From NCBI RefSeq assembly GCF_002005305.1, contig NZ_CP014782.1, forward strand, positions 1,364,001 to 1,428,000: a stretch of 64,000 nucleotides of DNA, given 5' to 3'. The notes beneath the pieces were generated by a model. It searched no databases and had not been told where the DNA came from. It saw nothing but the letters and a program-made list of their open reading frames with translations. The stretch comes from Shewanella psychrophila. GTDB taxonomy: Bacteria; Pseudomonadota; Gammaproteobacteria; Enterobacterales; Shewanellaceae. The translations under genes and the position numbers were made by a program. Shown here one piece after another: positions 16,095-25,725 of the stretch (position 1 is its first letter; every line of letters starts with the position of its first letter).

Positions 16095-17027
16095 TTGAAA
16101 AATTTTGACTTTAACTTACTCACAGTACTTGAAGTATTACTCGAAGAGCAAAGCGTCACCGCAGCGGCGGCTCGTTTACATTTAAGTCAATCGGCAGTGA
16201 GTAAACAACTGTCAAAGCTAAGGGAAACCTTCGACGATAAACTGTTCGAACGTACCGCATATGGTCTGAGGCCAACGCCTAAAGCCAAACAATTGGCACC
16301 GGAATTAAGACGGGTTCTCAATCAAGTCGAACAGCTAACCAGACCCAGTGAATTTGACCCCTCTATGAGCCGGAGAAAATTCCGCATAGAATTGGTTGAG
16401 ACAGCATACTCGCTTACCTACCCCTATTTTATGCCTGAGCTACTCAAACAAGCGCCGAATGTGAGTATAGACAGCCAAACATGGCACAGTGAGAGTATGG
16501 ATAGGTTATTACGCTGTGAAACCGATATAGGGATAGCCTGTCGTGAGTGGGATGAGCGCTCCCTATTACACATAAAGAATCTGCCCGAAGAGCTGAACTA
16601 TACCGAGCTGACTCGAGATCATTCAGTGTGTCTGGTGAGAGAAGACCACCCCTTGCTAAAAGAAGTGTGGAATTTAGATACGTTTCTCAAATATCGTCAC
16701 CTGCAAGTGACTTTTGGTGGGATTGCCCAGTGGCTCTTAGATGATGTGTTACAGATACAACACCTGAAACGAGATATCGCGATTAATCTCACCGACTTTA
16801 ATAGTGCCATGCAGCTCTGTGAGAAAAGCGATCTCATTCTTTGCTCCCCCGCCAAATACGCCAAGGAAATGTTAGGACATTACCGGTTAATCACACTTCC
16901 TGTGCCCACTCAGCTTGTCCCCGGTACATACGTGTTACTCTGGCACAAACACTTCGATTTAGATCCCAGTCACCGCTGGCTCAGGGAGATGATCATTGAA
17001 TCAGTGCAGCAAGTTTATCCGGTTTAG
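16095..17027 (+). CDS. LysR-family transcriptional regulator
   Basis: The 310-residue protein starts at a TTG (16095). The winged-helix domain reads DFNLLTVLEVLLEEQSVTAA with SQSAVSKQLSKLRE as recognition helix, like the NodD/YidZ branch of LysR proteins. The effector domain fills the rest. It is transcribed divergently from the two binding-protein genes with about 160 bases between, so it is likely to control them. The start codon is weak and the real one could differ by a few residues. Confidence 0.85.
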   Translation: MKNFDFNLLTVLEVLLEEQSVTAAAARLHLSQSAVSKQLSKLRETFDDKLFERTAYGLRPTPKAKQLAPELRRVLNQVEQLTRPSEFDPSMSRRKFRIELVETAYSLTYPYFMPELLKQAPNVSIDSQTWHSESMDRLLRCETDIGIACREWDERSLLHIKNLPEELNYTELTRDHSVCLVREDHPLLKEVWNLDTFLKYRHLQVTFGGIAQWLLDDVLQIQHLKRDIAINLTDFNSAMQLCEKSDLILCSPAKYAKEMLGHYRLITLPVPTQLVPGTYVLLWHKHFDLDPSHRWLREMIIESVQQVYPV

Positions 17028-17040
17028 GGCTTTAGGAACT

Positions 17041-17133
17041 AGGCAACTAGGCAGCTAGGCAGCTAGGCAGCTAGGCAGCTAGGCAGCTAGGCAGCTAGGC
17101 AGCTAGGCAGCTAGGCAGCTAGGCAGCTAGGCA
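17041..17133. repeat. 8-bp tandem repeat, AGGCAGCT x about 11
   Basis: Eleven consecutive 8-base units fill 17041-17128; the first has one change (AGGCAACT) and a partial unit follows. Each junction contains CTAG, a tetranucleotide that is usually rare in enteric genomes. The array lies 15 bases after the LysR stop codon and before a terminator. Length polymorphism between strains is likely. Confidence 0.93.
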
Positions 17134-17165
17134 TGCATTATGACCTAGCAGTAAGCGAAGCGAAT

Positions 17166-17204
17166 AAAAAAGCCTGACTTTGAATCATTAAAGTCAGGCT
17201 TTTA
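17166..17204. terminator. Bidirectional rho-independent terminator
   Basis: A 14-bp perfect stem AAAAGCCTGACTTT / AAAGTCAGGCTTTT (17168-17181 and 17190-17203) has an 8-base loop and A/T runs on both sides. It serves the LysR gene on the plus strand and the nap operon arriving on the minus strand. Confidence 0.88.
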
Positions 17205-17281
17205 GGTGTTATTGCATCTTTTATTGTTAAATGCCAATCGGTTTAAGCCACCTTGGTCTTGGCCGACTGTAACAAGCCTCT

Positions 17282-17410
17282 TTACTTATCTGATGTTTTG
17301 GACAGAATCCAAATACAGGCAACTGCAACAACAGAAAAACCACCTAGTATAATGACCGGCATGGCGCTGTAACCAAGGACATGCCATATAACATTCTCTA
17401 ATGTACTCAT
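17282..17410 (-). CDS. Small single-helix membrane protein of nap operon (TIGR02808-type, 42 aa)
   Basis: An ATG at 17410, preceded by AAGGAG at ideal spacing, opens a 42-codon frame ending in TAA at 17282. The product is MSTLENVIWHVLGYSAM followed by a single strong transmembrane helix and a short Lys-containing tail. It matches the short TIGR02808 family that accompanies nitrate reductase genes in Vibrio and Shewanella. It lies 9 bases after napC and before the terminator, so it is the last gene of the operon. Function unproven; a small anchor or assembly subunit is plausible. Confidence 0.82.
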   Translation of the reverse strand: MSTLENVIWHVLGYSAMPVIILGGFSVVAVACIWILSKTSDK

Positions 17411-17419
17411 AATGGCTCC

Positions 17420-18010
17420 TTAATTCCAACCTTCAACTTGGTGCATATCTGGCAATTTATGGGCGATACCTTTATGACAATCCACACAGGTCTTTTCACC
17501 ACTGGCAAGCGCAGTAGAGTGCTGCCTGACACTGCGTGGGCTCTGCTCGGAGAAGTCCATATAATCAAAGTTATGACAGTTACGACACTCTAAAGAGTCG
17601 TTCTTTTTCATTCTTGCCCACTCCCTTTCGGCTAAATGACCTCGTCGCTCTTTGAACTTCTCTGGTGTGTTAATTGTTTGAGTAACAAAATAAGCGAACA
17701 GCTCTTTAGAAGCCTGAACTTTACGTATTATTTTATCCGTCCAAGCATGAGGTACGTGACAATCTGAACAAATAGCACGAACACCAGAGCGGTTAGCATA
17801 GTGAATCGTTTCTCGAATTTCCGCCACAATTGGGGCGTGACATCCAGAACAAAACTCTTCAGTATTTGTCGCTTCCATACCTGTGTTAAATGCCCCCCAG
17901 AACATGAGTCCACCTGCAAAGCCCATAAATAGCACGATACCTACGGCGGCTTTACTGGGCCGCCTCAATATGCTCCAGAAGCCTTTTAAGGCGTTAATAA
18001 TCCATTTCAT
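17420..18010 (-). CDS. napC: NapC tetraheme membrane cytochrome c, quinol dehydrogenase for periplasmic nitrate reductase
   Basis: NapC takes electrons from menaquinol in the inner membrane and passes them to NapAB in the periplasm. The 196-residue protein has a single N-terminal helix (residues 20-42) and four CxxCH heme sites: CSGCH (54), CSDCH (81), CRNCH (142) and CVDCH (175), the NapC/NirT pattern. It follows napB by 20 bases. Shewanella can also use CymA as quinol oxidase, so this napC marks a nap operon with its own electron entry. Confidence 0.95.
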   Translation of the reverse strand: MKWIINALKGFWSILRRPSKAAVGIVLFMGFAGGLMFWGAFNTGMEATNTEEFCSGCHAPIVAEIRETIHYANRSGVRAICSDCHVPHAWTDKIIRKVQASKELFAYFVTQTINTPEKFKERRGHLAEREWARMKKNDSLECRNCHNFDYMDFSEQSPRSVRQHSTALASGEKTCVDCHKGIAHKLPDMHQVEGWN

Positions 18011-18030
18011 ATTATTACCAGCCTATTATG

Positions 18031-18486
18031 TTATTGCAGTGATTTAACACGTTCGAAGGAGTTACCCACTAACGGTTTAGCATCTGCTTGTGTCACGTGG
18101 CACTGCAGGCAAAAGTATCGTCTAGGAGAAACATCAGCCAACACTTCATCGTTTCGATTAGTAAAATGCGTCACACTGATTTTAGTGGCGCCCATCTGCT
18201 TGGCTTTTGTCCAACCATGGCATGATAAGCACTTGTTAGCATTGAGTGATATTTCATAACTCCTGATGTGATGCGGGATCAGTGGTGGCTGAAACACATA
18301 ACTGCTTTCAATATCCACCTGATCTCGCGGCACTTTCTTCAAAGGATCTGCCGCTCTGGTGACTTCTAACTCAACATTGCCGCGTAAAGACTCGACACCA
18401 CCTATGCCCCGCTCCTCACTGACAGCAAAACCACTGATCAGAGTTAAGGCAATACTCAACGTCAATAAAATTGATTTTTTCATCAT
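18031..18486 (-). CDS. napB: NapB diheme cytochrome c subunit of periplasmic nitrate reductase
   Basis: The 151-residue precursor has a signal peptide (MMKKSILLTLSIALTLISG) and two CxxCH sites, CLSCHGW at residues 86-90 and CLQCH at 126-130, as expected for NapB. It relays electrons from NapC to NapA and forms a periplasmic complex with it. His ligands are supplied by HHIRSYEI and VTHFTNR. The gene lies 9 bases after napA. Confidence 0.95.
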   Translation of the reverse strand: MMKKSILLTLSIALTLISGFAVSEERGIGGVESLRGNVELEVTRAADPLKKVPRDQVDIESSYVFQPPLIPHHIRSYEISLNANKCLSCHGWTKAKQMGATKISVTHFTNRNDEVLADVSPRRYFCLQCHVTQADAKPLVGNSFERVKSLQ

Positions 18487-18495
18487 AACCCTGCC

Positions 18496-20985
18496 TTATG
18501 CTATTTTAGTTATTTTAACAGGACACTTTTTATAGTCTGTCTGTTTCGATAACGGATCGGTTGCATCTAAAATAAGTTTATTAATTAAGATACGTGCATC
18601 GAAGAAGGGCACAAACACCAAACCTTTTGGTGGACGGTTACGCCCTCGAGTCTCGACACGCACACGAATATCGCCACGTTTGTTACTCATTAGCACTTCA
18701 TCACCACGACGTACACCATGAGACTTAGCATCATCTGGATGCATGTAACAAAGTCCATCAGGGACAGCCTTGTACAGTTCAGGTACTCGGCGTGTCATGG
18801 TTCCTGTATGCCAGTGCTCAAGTACACGACCAGTACATAACCACAGGTTAAACTCTTCATCTGGAGACTCTGGTGGCGCCTCGTAAGGTGCCGAGATTAT
18901 CCATGCTCTGCCATCTGGCTTACCATAGAATTCAAACCCTTTACCTTTACCAACATAGGGATCTGAGCCTTCTTTAAAGCGCCATTTTGTCTCTTTACCA
19001 TCGACTACAGGCCAACGTAAACCGCGCTCTTGATGGTAGCGATCATATGGTGCTAAATCATGGCCATGTCCACGGCCAAAGCTTGCGTACTCTTCAAATA
19101 GACCTTTTTGTACATAGTAACCTTGGTCTTTAGCATCATCATTAAGCTCTTGCGCTTCAGATAATGGGAACTGGTTCACTTGGCCGTTTTCAAATAGCAC
19201 TTCACACATATTCTTACCACGTACTTCTGGCATTTGAGCTAACAGCTCTTCGGTCCACACCTCTTCAATTTTGAAGCGTTTTGCAAATTCCATAATCTGC
19301 CATAGATCGGATTTCGATTCACCAGGCGCTTTAACCTGCTGATACCAAACCTGAGTACGACGCTCAGCATTACCGTAAGCCCCCTCTTTTTCTACCCACA
19401 TCGCTGTCGGTAAGATCAAGTCAGCAGCTTGTGCTGTTACTGTTGGGTATGGGTCTGAACAGACAATAAAATTGTCAGGATTTCTAAAGCCAGGTAAGCG
19501 CTCTTGATTGATATTAGGACCGGCCTGCATGTTGTTGTTACACATAGTCCAGTAAGCATTGAGCACACCGTCATTTAATTTACGGTCTTGCTGTACTGCA
19601 TGGAAGCCCGGCTTAGGTGGAATAGTGCCTTGGGGAATTTTCCATAGCTGCTCAGCACGCTTTCGATGCTCGGGGTTTGCTACCACCATATCTGCGGGTA
19701 AACGATGAGAGAAAGTCCCCACCTCACGTGCTGTACCACATGCGGATGGTTGGCCTGTCAATGAAAATGGACCACTACCTGGTGTCGATATTTTGCCTAC
19801 TAAAAGATGAATGTTATAGACCAAAGAGTTCATCCAAACACCACGGGTGTGTTGGTTCATCCCCATAGTCCAAAGTGACATAACCTTAATCTTTGGATCG
19901 GCAAACTGCTTAGCGAGTGTGAGCAGTTTATCTTCACCTAGGCCGGTCATTTCAGCAGCTTTTTCAAGGGTATATGGTGCTACTGATTTCTTATACTCTT
20001 CAAAATCAATTGAATACATTTTACCGACATTGGGATTAGCTGCCTTTTTTTGCAGGGGATGCTCATCCCTTAAACCATAACCAATATCTGTAGTGGCTTG
20101 CTTGAAATGGGTATGCTTATTAACAAAGTCCCAATTCACAGCATCGTTTTCAATGATGTAGTTAGCAATAAAGTTGGCTATTACAAGATCGGTTTGCGGC
20201 TTAAAGATATAGCCTTTATCAGCAAGTTCAAATGAACGATGGTAATAGGTTGATAAGACGTTCACTTTCACATGGGGATGACTTAAGCGTCTGTCTGTGA
20301 TGCGAGACCATAAAATTGGATGCATCTCAGCCATATTCGAGCCCCATAACACAAAGGCATCGGCTTCTTCGAAGTCATCATAACAACCCATTGGCTCATC
20401 GATACCAAAACTACGCATAAAGCCACCAACGGCTGAAGCCATACAGTGACGCGCATTAGGATCTATGTTGTTAGATCGAAAACCCGCTTTCATCATCTTA
20501 GAAGCAGCGTAACCTTCCATTACAGTCCACTGCCCTGAGCCAAACATGCCCACACTGGTAGGCCCTTTCTCTTTTAAAGCCGCTTTCCACTTATCAGCCA
20601 TGATATCGAAGGCTTGATCCCAACTTACCGGCGCAAAATCACCATTTTTGTCAAACTTTCCATTAGTTTGACGCAATAAAGGCTGAGTTAAGCGATCCTT
20701 GCCATACATAATTTTTGAAAGAAAGTAACCTTTAATACAATTAAGGCCTTTATTTACAGGAGCTTCCGGGTCGCCTTGAGTCGCAACGACTTTCCCCTCT
20801 TGGGTTCCGACAAGTACCGAACAACCTGTACCACAGAAACGACAAGGCGCTTTATCCCAATGAATTTTGGACTCTTGGCTCGTTGCAATCAAATTCGTAG
20901 CTGTGGCTGGAAGAGTGATCCCTGCAAGTGCCGCAGCAGACGCCGCTGCATTTGCTTTGATAAACTCACGTCTAGACATTTTCAT
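18496..20985 (-). CDS. napA: NapA periplasmic nitrate reductase catalytic subunit
   Basis: NapA reduces nitrate to nitrite at a bis-MGD molybdenum centre. The 829-residue protein has a twin-arginine signal (SRREFIKANAA) and a [4Fe-4S] site from Cys 48, 51, 55 and 83 (CRFCGTGC ... GLNC). The Mo-ligand Cys is at about 181 in NARHCMASAVGG. The C-terminal MopB domain has LWLCTGRVLEHWHTGTMT. Length and motifs are complete. The start overlaps the napD stop as ATGA, so the chaperone and the enzyme are translationally coupled. Confidence 0.97.
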   Translation of the reverse strand: MKMSRREFIKANAAASAAALAGITLPATATNLIATSQESKIHWDKAPCRFCGTGCSVLVGTQEGKVVATQGDPEAPVNKGLNCIKGYFLSKIMYGKDRLTQPLLRQTNGKFDKNGDFAPVSWDQAFDIMADKWKAALKEKGPTSVGMFGSGQWTVMEGYAASKMMKAGFRSNNIDPNARHCMASAVGGFMRSFGIDEPMGCYDDFEEADAFVLWGSNMAEMHPILWSRITDRRLSHPHVKVNVLSTYYHRSFELADKGYIFKPQTDLVIANFIANYIIENDAVNWDFVNKHTHFKQATTDIGYGLRDEHPLQKKAANPNVGKMYSIDFEEYKKSVAPYTLEKAAEMTGLGEDKLLTLAKQFADPKIKVMSLWTMGMNQHTRGVWMNSLVYNIHLLVGKISTPGSGPFSLTGQPSACGTAREVGTFSHRLPADMVVANPEHRKRAEQLWKIPQGTIPPKPGFHAVQQDRKLNDGVLNAYWTMCNNNMQAGPNINQERLPGFRNPDNFIVCSDPYPTVTAQAADLILPTAMWVEKEGAYGNAERRTQVWYQQVKAPGESKSDLWQIMEFAKRFKIEEVWTEELLAQMPEVRGKNMCEVLFENGQVNQFPLSEAQELNDDAKDQGYYVQKGLFEEYASFGRGHGHDLAPYDRYHQERGLRWPVVDGKETKWRFKEGSDPYVGKGKGFEFYGKPDGRAWIISAPYEAPPESPDEEFNLWLCTGRVLEHWHTGTMTRRVPELYKAVPDGLCYMHPDDAKSHGVRRGDEVLMSNKRGDIRVRVETRGRNRPPKGLVFVPFFDARILINKLILDATDPLSKQTDYKKCPVKITKIA

Positions 20986-21305
20986 ACTTGTTCCTCACTA
21001 ACACTATAGCCATCATCAGGGGCTAGGTTATTGTTATTGGTGTCGCTATCGCTGTCGGTTCCACTATCAATTTGGTGATAAACCATAGTGGCACCAAGCA
21101 CGCCTGGCATATTATTTATTTTTTCAATCACGTCGGTAATAAAACCTTCTGCTTGAGTCTCAAGGACCACTACGATTTTTCCGACTTCACTGACGCCATA
21201 AATTTCGGCTTCATCAAACGCTTCAATTCTTTTTTTAGTTTCATTTAAATGTTCAGGGCTAAGCTGGACAAGTAAGCTTGAGATATGCGCCTCAGGCAAC
21301 GACAT
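20982..21305 (-). CDS. napD: NapD chaperone for NapA maturation
   Basis: NapD binds the twin-arginine signal of NapA in the cytoplasm and holds back export until the cofactor is in place. The 107-residue protein has the ferredoxin-like beta-alpha-beta pattern: HISSLLVQLSPEHL, then AEIYGVSEVGKIVVVLE, and INNMPGVLGATMVYHQID. The C-terminal tail is Asp/Asn-rich and longer than usual. It is the first gene of the operon, and no napE or napF is seen upstream. Confidence 0.92.
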   Translation of the reverse strand: MSLPEAHISSLLVQLSPEHLNETKKRIEAFDEAEIYGVSEVGKIVVVLETQAEGFITDVIEKINNMPGVLGATMVYHQIDSGTDSDSDTNNNNLAPDDGYSVSEEQV

Positions 21306-21522
21306 GGGGGCGTTCCTTATCTATTTGGGGGAAAAATACTGAAATGGAACTCATAAGCACTCCAACTTAGGGTCGTGACCCTTCGTAAGGTGAGTCAATA
21401 AAAATGACTCAAGGTTTGGTGGAAATTAAGATTATGTTTTATCAAGTTCTTTTCTTGCTGTTGATCATAATCTTAATGCGTTACTAAACTGTATACCCAC
21501 AATTTGGTAAAGCGTAACTAGC

Positions 21523-21536
21523 TTGATCTGGATCAT
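21523..21536. promoter_or_regulatory. FNR/CRP-type site upstream of the nap operon
   Basis: TTGATCTGGATCAT matches the FNR consensus TTGAT-N4-ATCAA in nine of ten informative positions. It lies about 220 bases before napD, in the 520-base region between napD and hrpA. Anaerobic control by the Fnr homologue (EtrA in Shewanella) and Crp is known for nap operons. The rest of the region holds AT-rich sequence, a GGGTCGTGACCC palindrome at about 21371 and the hrpA terminator; NarP sites could not be named by eye. Confidence 0.5.
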
Positions 21537-21753
21537 CGTTTTTAACAAAATAAATGATGGATCTACTAAGTTGATTGCCTTTACAGATTGGTAAACATTA
21601 AGATCATCAGCTATGACTATTCAGCATAGTCTAAACAATGAGTTACAAGCGTATAAATATCAACCCAAGATGTTAATGGAATGAGACAAATATTACTTTG
21701 TGAGTAGATAAAATTATCTGATGATTTGCAGGAGTAAGTCGGAAGGCCTATAC

Positions 21754-21785
21754 AAAAAAGCACCGGTCATGTACCAGTGCTTTAA
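21754..21785 (-). terminator. Terminator after hrpA
   Basis: The minus strand reads AAAGCACTGG-TACATGA-CCGGTGCTTTTTT: an imperfect 10-bp stem and a T-run, 40 bases after the hrpA stop. Confidence 0.75.
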
Positions 21786-21825
21786 TAATCATTAATTTTT
21801 TAGTGGTGCAGTTTGGTATGAAAAG

Positions 21826-24800
21826 TTAATTTTGCTTAATTTGATTTAAGATCCGTTTCTCTGAGATCGGGTAAGCCGTGCCCAGTACCTGAGCAAAACA
21901 GGACACTCGATACTCCTCTATCATCCATCTCGCCTCGAGCAAGGACTCAGGTATCGCCACCGATCTCGGCACTTTAGCTAATTGACCATCCAGCTCTTTT
22001 TGCACGTTAGCAATACTGTGCATATGCAAACGGTCACGATTAGGGTCAACAGGCAACTTGTCTAAACGATTATCGACGGCTTTTAGATACCTCACCATGT
22101 CTGGTAAACGTTTCCAGCCACAGGCCTCAACAAAGCCCTTAAACACTAAATTATCCAGTTGAGTCTGGATATCACTCATGGCAAAGGCAATATCTAAGCT
22201 TATCTTGCCCTTCAAACGCTTCTTTACCTTTTGATACAGGGTAAGAACTTCTTCGACTCGAAGGGCAAGCTTAGCCGCCGTTGGATTAAGCTCTTGTCTT
22301 ACCCAATCTTTAGCTTGTTCAAAATCAGACTCACAGCGGACATCCAGCCCCTTCTCATCGAGTAGCTGCTGTACTGACGCCGATAAGATATCATCCAACA
22401 AGATCTGTATTTGACCGAAGGGGTTAAAGTACATGGCAAGCTTAGCCTTGTTTGGCAAGGTCTTCTGCAGATGCTTCACCGGCGATGGGATATTGATTAA
22501 CAACAAGCGTTGTAGACCTAACTGATGGGAACGAATAGCCTCGTTTTCATCATCAAATAATTTGATCGAAACACTGGATTTATCGTCCACTAGCGCCGGA
22601 AATGCCTTGACCTCGAAGTTGCCTTTCTTCTGTTTAAACGCCTTTGGCAGATCACCGAATGACCATTGCATCAGTTCAGTTTTTTCGATACCAGAATCGG
22701 CAACTTTACGAATAGCCTGAGTCACATGGCCTTGCAAGCTGGCTTTAAGCTGTTCAATATCCCGAGACTGAGCCACCAACTTTCCCTTGTCATCCTCCAC
22801 CTTAAAATTCATCAACAGGTGTTTACTCAGCTGGCTAAGATCAAAATCTTCAGGGCTGACACGAACGCCACTCATGCGCAGCAGCTGCTTACACATGGCA
22901 TCGATGAAACTCATCTCGAAAGGCTTCATTGCCTGCATACAGGCACTGGCATAATCCGGCGCTGGCACAAAATTACGCCTGAGATTTTTAGGCAGAGACC
23001 GTATCATCGCAATACATTTTTCCTCTCTGAGCCCTGGCACCTGCCAGTCAAAATCGACATCTTCTATCTGATTGAGTAACGCGACAGGAATATGCACCGC
23101 GACACCATCATCTTCTGCCGAAGGCTCAAAATGATAGCCTAAGAAGAGCTTAAGATTACCTTGGTGCCAACTATCTGGAAAATCCAGCGCAGAGACATGA
23201 CTGTCTCCTCGCTGCATTAATTGTTCGCGTTCGAAATCTAACAGATCAGGGGATTTCTTGCTCTCAAGCTTCCACCAGCTGAAGAATTTTGGCGCGTTAT
23301 AAATCCCTTCAGGGATTCTGGGCTCATAAAAATCCACCAAGGCCTGCTCATCCACCAAAATGTCACGTCGGCGTGATTTATGCTCTAAGCTTTCGACCTC
23401 TTTGAGTAAGTCGCGGTTTTTGATGAAGAAGGCTTCATTGGTCCTCAACTCACCATCGGCCAAGGCACTACGAATGAAGATCTCACGAGCCTCTAGGGGA
23501 TTGACCGGTCCATATTGTGTTTTGCGGCGGTTAACAATCGTCAATCCATAGAGGATTTGATTTTCGAGGGCCACCACACTGCCCTGTTTCGCCTCGAAAT
23601 GGGGCTCAAGATAGTTTTTCTTAACCAGATGTCCCGCCAAAGGCTCTATCCATTCTGGTTGTATTTTTGCACAACACCTAGCAAACAGGCGTGATGTCTC
23701 GGTGAGCTCAGCGGCCATGATCCATTTAGGGCCTTTACGCGCTAAAGGAGAGCCAGGGAAGACAAAGAATTTACGATTACGGGCGCCCAAATATTCATTG
23801 TCTTTATCTTTAAAGCCAACATGACTCAACAGCCCCGTGAGTAGTGACTTATGCAGCAGTTCATAATCGGCTGGCTCACTGTTGAGACGCCATTTTAAAT
23901 CATGCACGGCTTGTCGCATCTGGGCATAGAGATCTTGCCATTCTCGTACCCTTAGATAGGCAAGAAACTCTTTCTTACACTGCTTTCTAAACTGACTACT
24001 GGAAAGAGATTTCTGTTGCACCTTAAGGTGATCCCACAGATTTACGAAGGAGACAAAATCTGAGTCTTTATCGCTGTGTTTCTTGTGCACCTCATCGGCC
24101 GCCTGCTTCTTATCCATGGGACGTTCCCTTGGATCTTGTATTGATAGCGCTGAGGTGATGACCAAGGCTTCATGAAGACAGCCATTACCATTCGCCGCTA
24201 TCACCATACGGGCCAGACGTGGATCCACGGGAATATGAGCAAGCTGCTTGCCCAATGCCGTCAAGGCTAAGCGCCCTTGTGACTTTTTCACCGCTTCTAA
24301 TTCTTCTAGCAGCAAGAATCCATCACGGATATAACGAGGGTCCGGTGACTGAAGGAAAGGAAATGCTTCTATATCTCCAAGGCCCACTGATAGCATCTTG
24401 AGAATGACCGAGGCAAGGTTAGTTCTTAAAATTTCAGGATCGGTAAATTCGGGTCTATTATTGAAATCATCATCGCTAAATAAACGAATACAAATACCCG
24501 CAGCCACACGGCCACAACGTCCCTGACGTTGATTTGCACTGGCTTGTGAGATCGGCTCGATAGGCAGACGTTGCACCTTAGTGCGGTAACTATAACGGCT
24601 AATTCTGGCTGTTCCGGGATCGATAACGTAACGGATACCAGGCACCGTCAAAGATGTTTCGGCCACATTGGTTGCCAGCACGATTCGGCGGCCTATATGG
24701 CTCTTAAATACCTTAGACTGCTCACCATATGACAGGCGTGCATAAAGTGGAAGAATTTCGGTATCTCGATATTGGCGACGGTTTAATTGATCCGCCACAT

Positions 24801-25713
24801 CACGGATCTCGCGCTCACCATTCATAAAGATCAAGATATCACCGGGACCCTCTGCAACCAGTTCATCCACAGCTTCGAATATACCTTCGGTAAAATCGAG
24901 ATCGTCACCTTCATCACGCACCAAGGGACGATAACGAGTCTCAACCGGGTAAGTTCGGCCCGACACCTCAATGACAGGCGCATCATTGAAGTGTTGAGAA
25001 AATTTATTCAGATCTATGGTCGCAGAGGTGATGATCACCTTGAGATCCGGACGCTTCTTCAACACATTCTTGAGATAGCCCAAGATAAAGTCGATATTCA
25101 GGCTTCGCTCATGAGCCTCATCTATGATGATGGTGTCATATTGATCGAGAAATTTATCGTTAGTGAGTTCAGCCAGCAAAATACCGTCTGTCATCAACTT
25201 AATATAAGAATTTTGATTGATGGCATCCGCAAAACGGACCTTAAAACCTACCGCTTCTCCTAATGGACTATTAAGTTCATCGGCGACCCGGCTGGCAACG
25301 CTGCGCGCCGCAAGACGCCTTGGTTGAGTATGGCCAATTAACCCACGACAGCCTAAACCTAACTCCAGACAAATTTTTGGTAACTGAGTCGTCTTACCCG
25401 ATCCTGTTTCCCCTGCAATGATAACCACTTGATTGCCAGCAATCGCTCTGGCTATCTCATCCCGCTTCTGGGAAATAGGTAAGCTCTCGGGATAGGTGAT
25501 TTGGGGACGGGCTTGACGGCGTCGTTCAACTTTTTCGAATGCAGCAACAGCCTGAGCCTCGAGCTTGTCCAAATTAGCCCGCTTTTTATCTGATTCAGGC
25601 TCTTTATTTAACCTGAACAAGCGACGCCTAATCCTCGAAGCATCGGCCTGATAACACAGTTTTAGATAATTGTTAGATAGCGGGTGTGGTTGCAAACTCA
25701 AGTCAGATCCCAT
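21826..25713 (-). CDS. hrpA: HrpA, DEAH-box ATP-dependent RNA helicase
   Basis: The protein, about 1295 residues, has the length of E. coli HrpA. Motifs near the N-terminus: Walker A GETGSGKTTQ (about residue 102), TQPRRLAA (Ia), DEAH (about 199), SATID (III) and the QRQGRCGR block (VI). HA2/OB-type sequence follows, and a long HrpA-specific C-terminal DUF3418 region fills the last 600 residues. In E. coli HrpA rescues stalled, colliding ribosomes and acts in fimbrial mRNA processing. The start could be 25725 or the ATG at 25713; I prefer the second because it resembles the family start. It is a monocistronic unit with its own terminator. Confidence 0.95.
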   Translation of the reverse strand: MGSDLSLQPHPLSNNYLKLCYQADASRIRRRLFRLNKEPESDKKRANLDKLEAQAVAAFEKVERRRQARPQITYPESLPISQKRDEIARAIAGNQVVIIAGETGSGKTTQLPKICLELGLGCRGLIGHTQPRRLAARSVASRVADELNSPLGEAVGFKVRFADAINQNSYIKLMTDGILLAELTNDKFLDQYDTIIIDEAHERSLNIDFILGYLKNVLKKRPDLKVIITSATIDLNKFSQHFNDAPVIEVSGRTYPVETRYRPLVRDEGDDLDFTEGIFEAVDELVAEGPGDILIFMNGEREIRDVADQLNRRQYRDTEILPLYARLSYGEQSKVFKSHIGRRIVLATNVAETSLTVPGIRYVIDPGTARISRYSYRTKVQRLPIEPISQASANQRQGRCGRVAAGICIRLFSDDDFNNRPEFTDPEILRTNLASVILKMLSVGLGDIEAFPFLQSPDPRYIRDGFLLLEELEAVKKSQGRLALTALGKQLAHIPVDPRLARMVIAANGNGCLHEALVITSALSIQDPRERPMDKKQAADEVHKKHSDKDSDFVSFVNLWDHLKVQQKSLSSSQFRKQCKKEFLAYLRVREWQDLYAQMRQAVHDLKWRLNSEPADYELLHKSLLTGLLSHVGFKDKDNEYLGARNRKFFVFPGSPLARKGPKWIMAAELTETSRLFARCCAKIQPEWIEPLAGHLVKKNYLEPHFEAKQGSVVALENQILYGLTIVNRRKTQYGPVNPLEAREIFIRSALADGELRTNEAFFIKNRDLLKEVESLEHKSRRRDILVDEQALVDFYEPRIPEGIYNAPKFFSWWKLESKKSPDLLDFEREQLMQRGDSHVSALDFPDSWHQGNLKLFLGYHFEPSAEDDGVAVHIPVALLNQIEDVDFDWQVPGLREEKCIAMIRSLPKNLRRNFVPAPDYASACMQAMKPFEMSFIDAMCKQLLRMSGVRVSPEDFDLSQLSKHLLMNFKVEDDKGKLVAQSRDIEQLKASLQGHVTQAIRKVADSGIEKTELMQWSFGDLPKAFKQKKGNFEVKAFPALVDDKSSVSIKLFDDENEAIRSHQLGLQRLLLINIPSPVKHLQKTLPNKAKLAMYFNPFGQIQILLDDILSASVQQLLDEKGLDVRCESDFEQAKDWVRQELNPTAAKLALRVEEVLTLYQKVKKRLKGKISLDIAFAMSDIQTQLDNLVFKGFVEACGWKRLPDMVRYLKAVDNRLDKLPVDPNRDRLHMHSIANVQKELDGQLAKVPRSVAIPESLLEARWMIEEYRVSCFAQVLGTAYPISEKRILNQIKQN

Positions 25714-25725
25714 TACTCGGAGCAA

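Noticed and set aside
17041..17133. CRISPR-like periodicity
   Set aside because: Units are only 8 bases with no unique spacers; it is a simple tandem repeat, not a CRISPR array.
22666..25263. Several 60-158 codon plus-strand frames inside hrpA
   Set aside because: All are antisense shadows of a full-length, well-conserved helicase gene.
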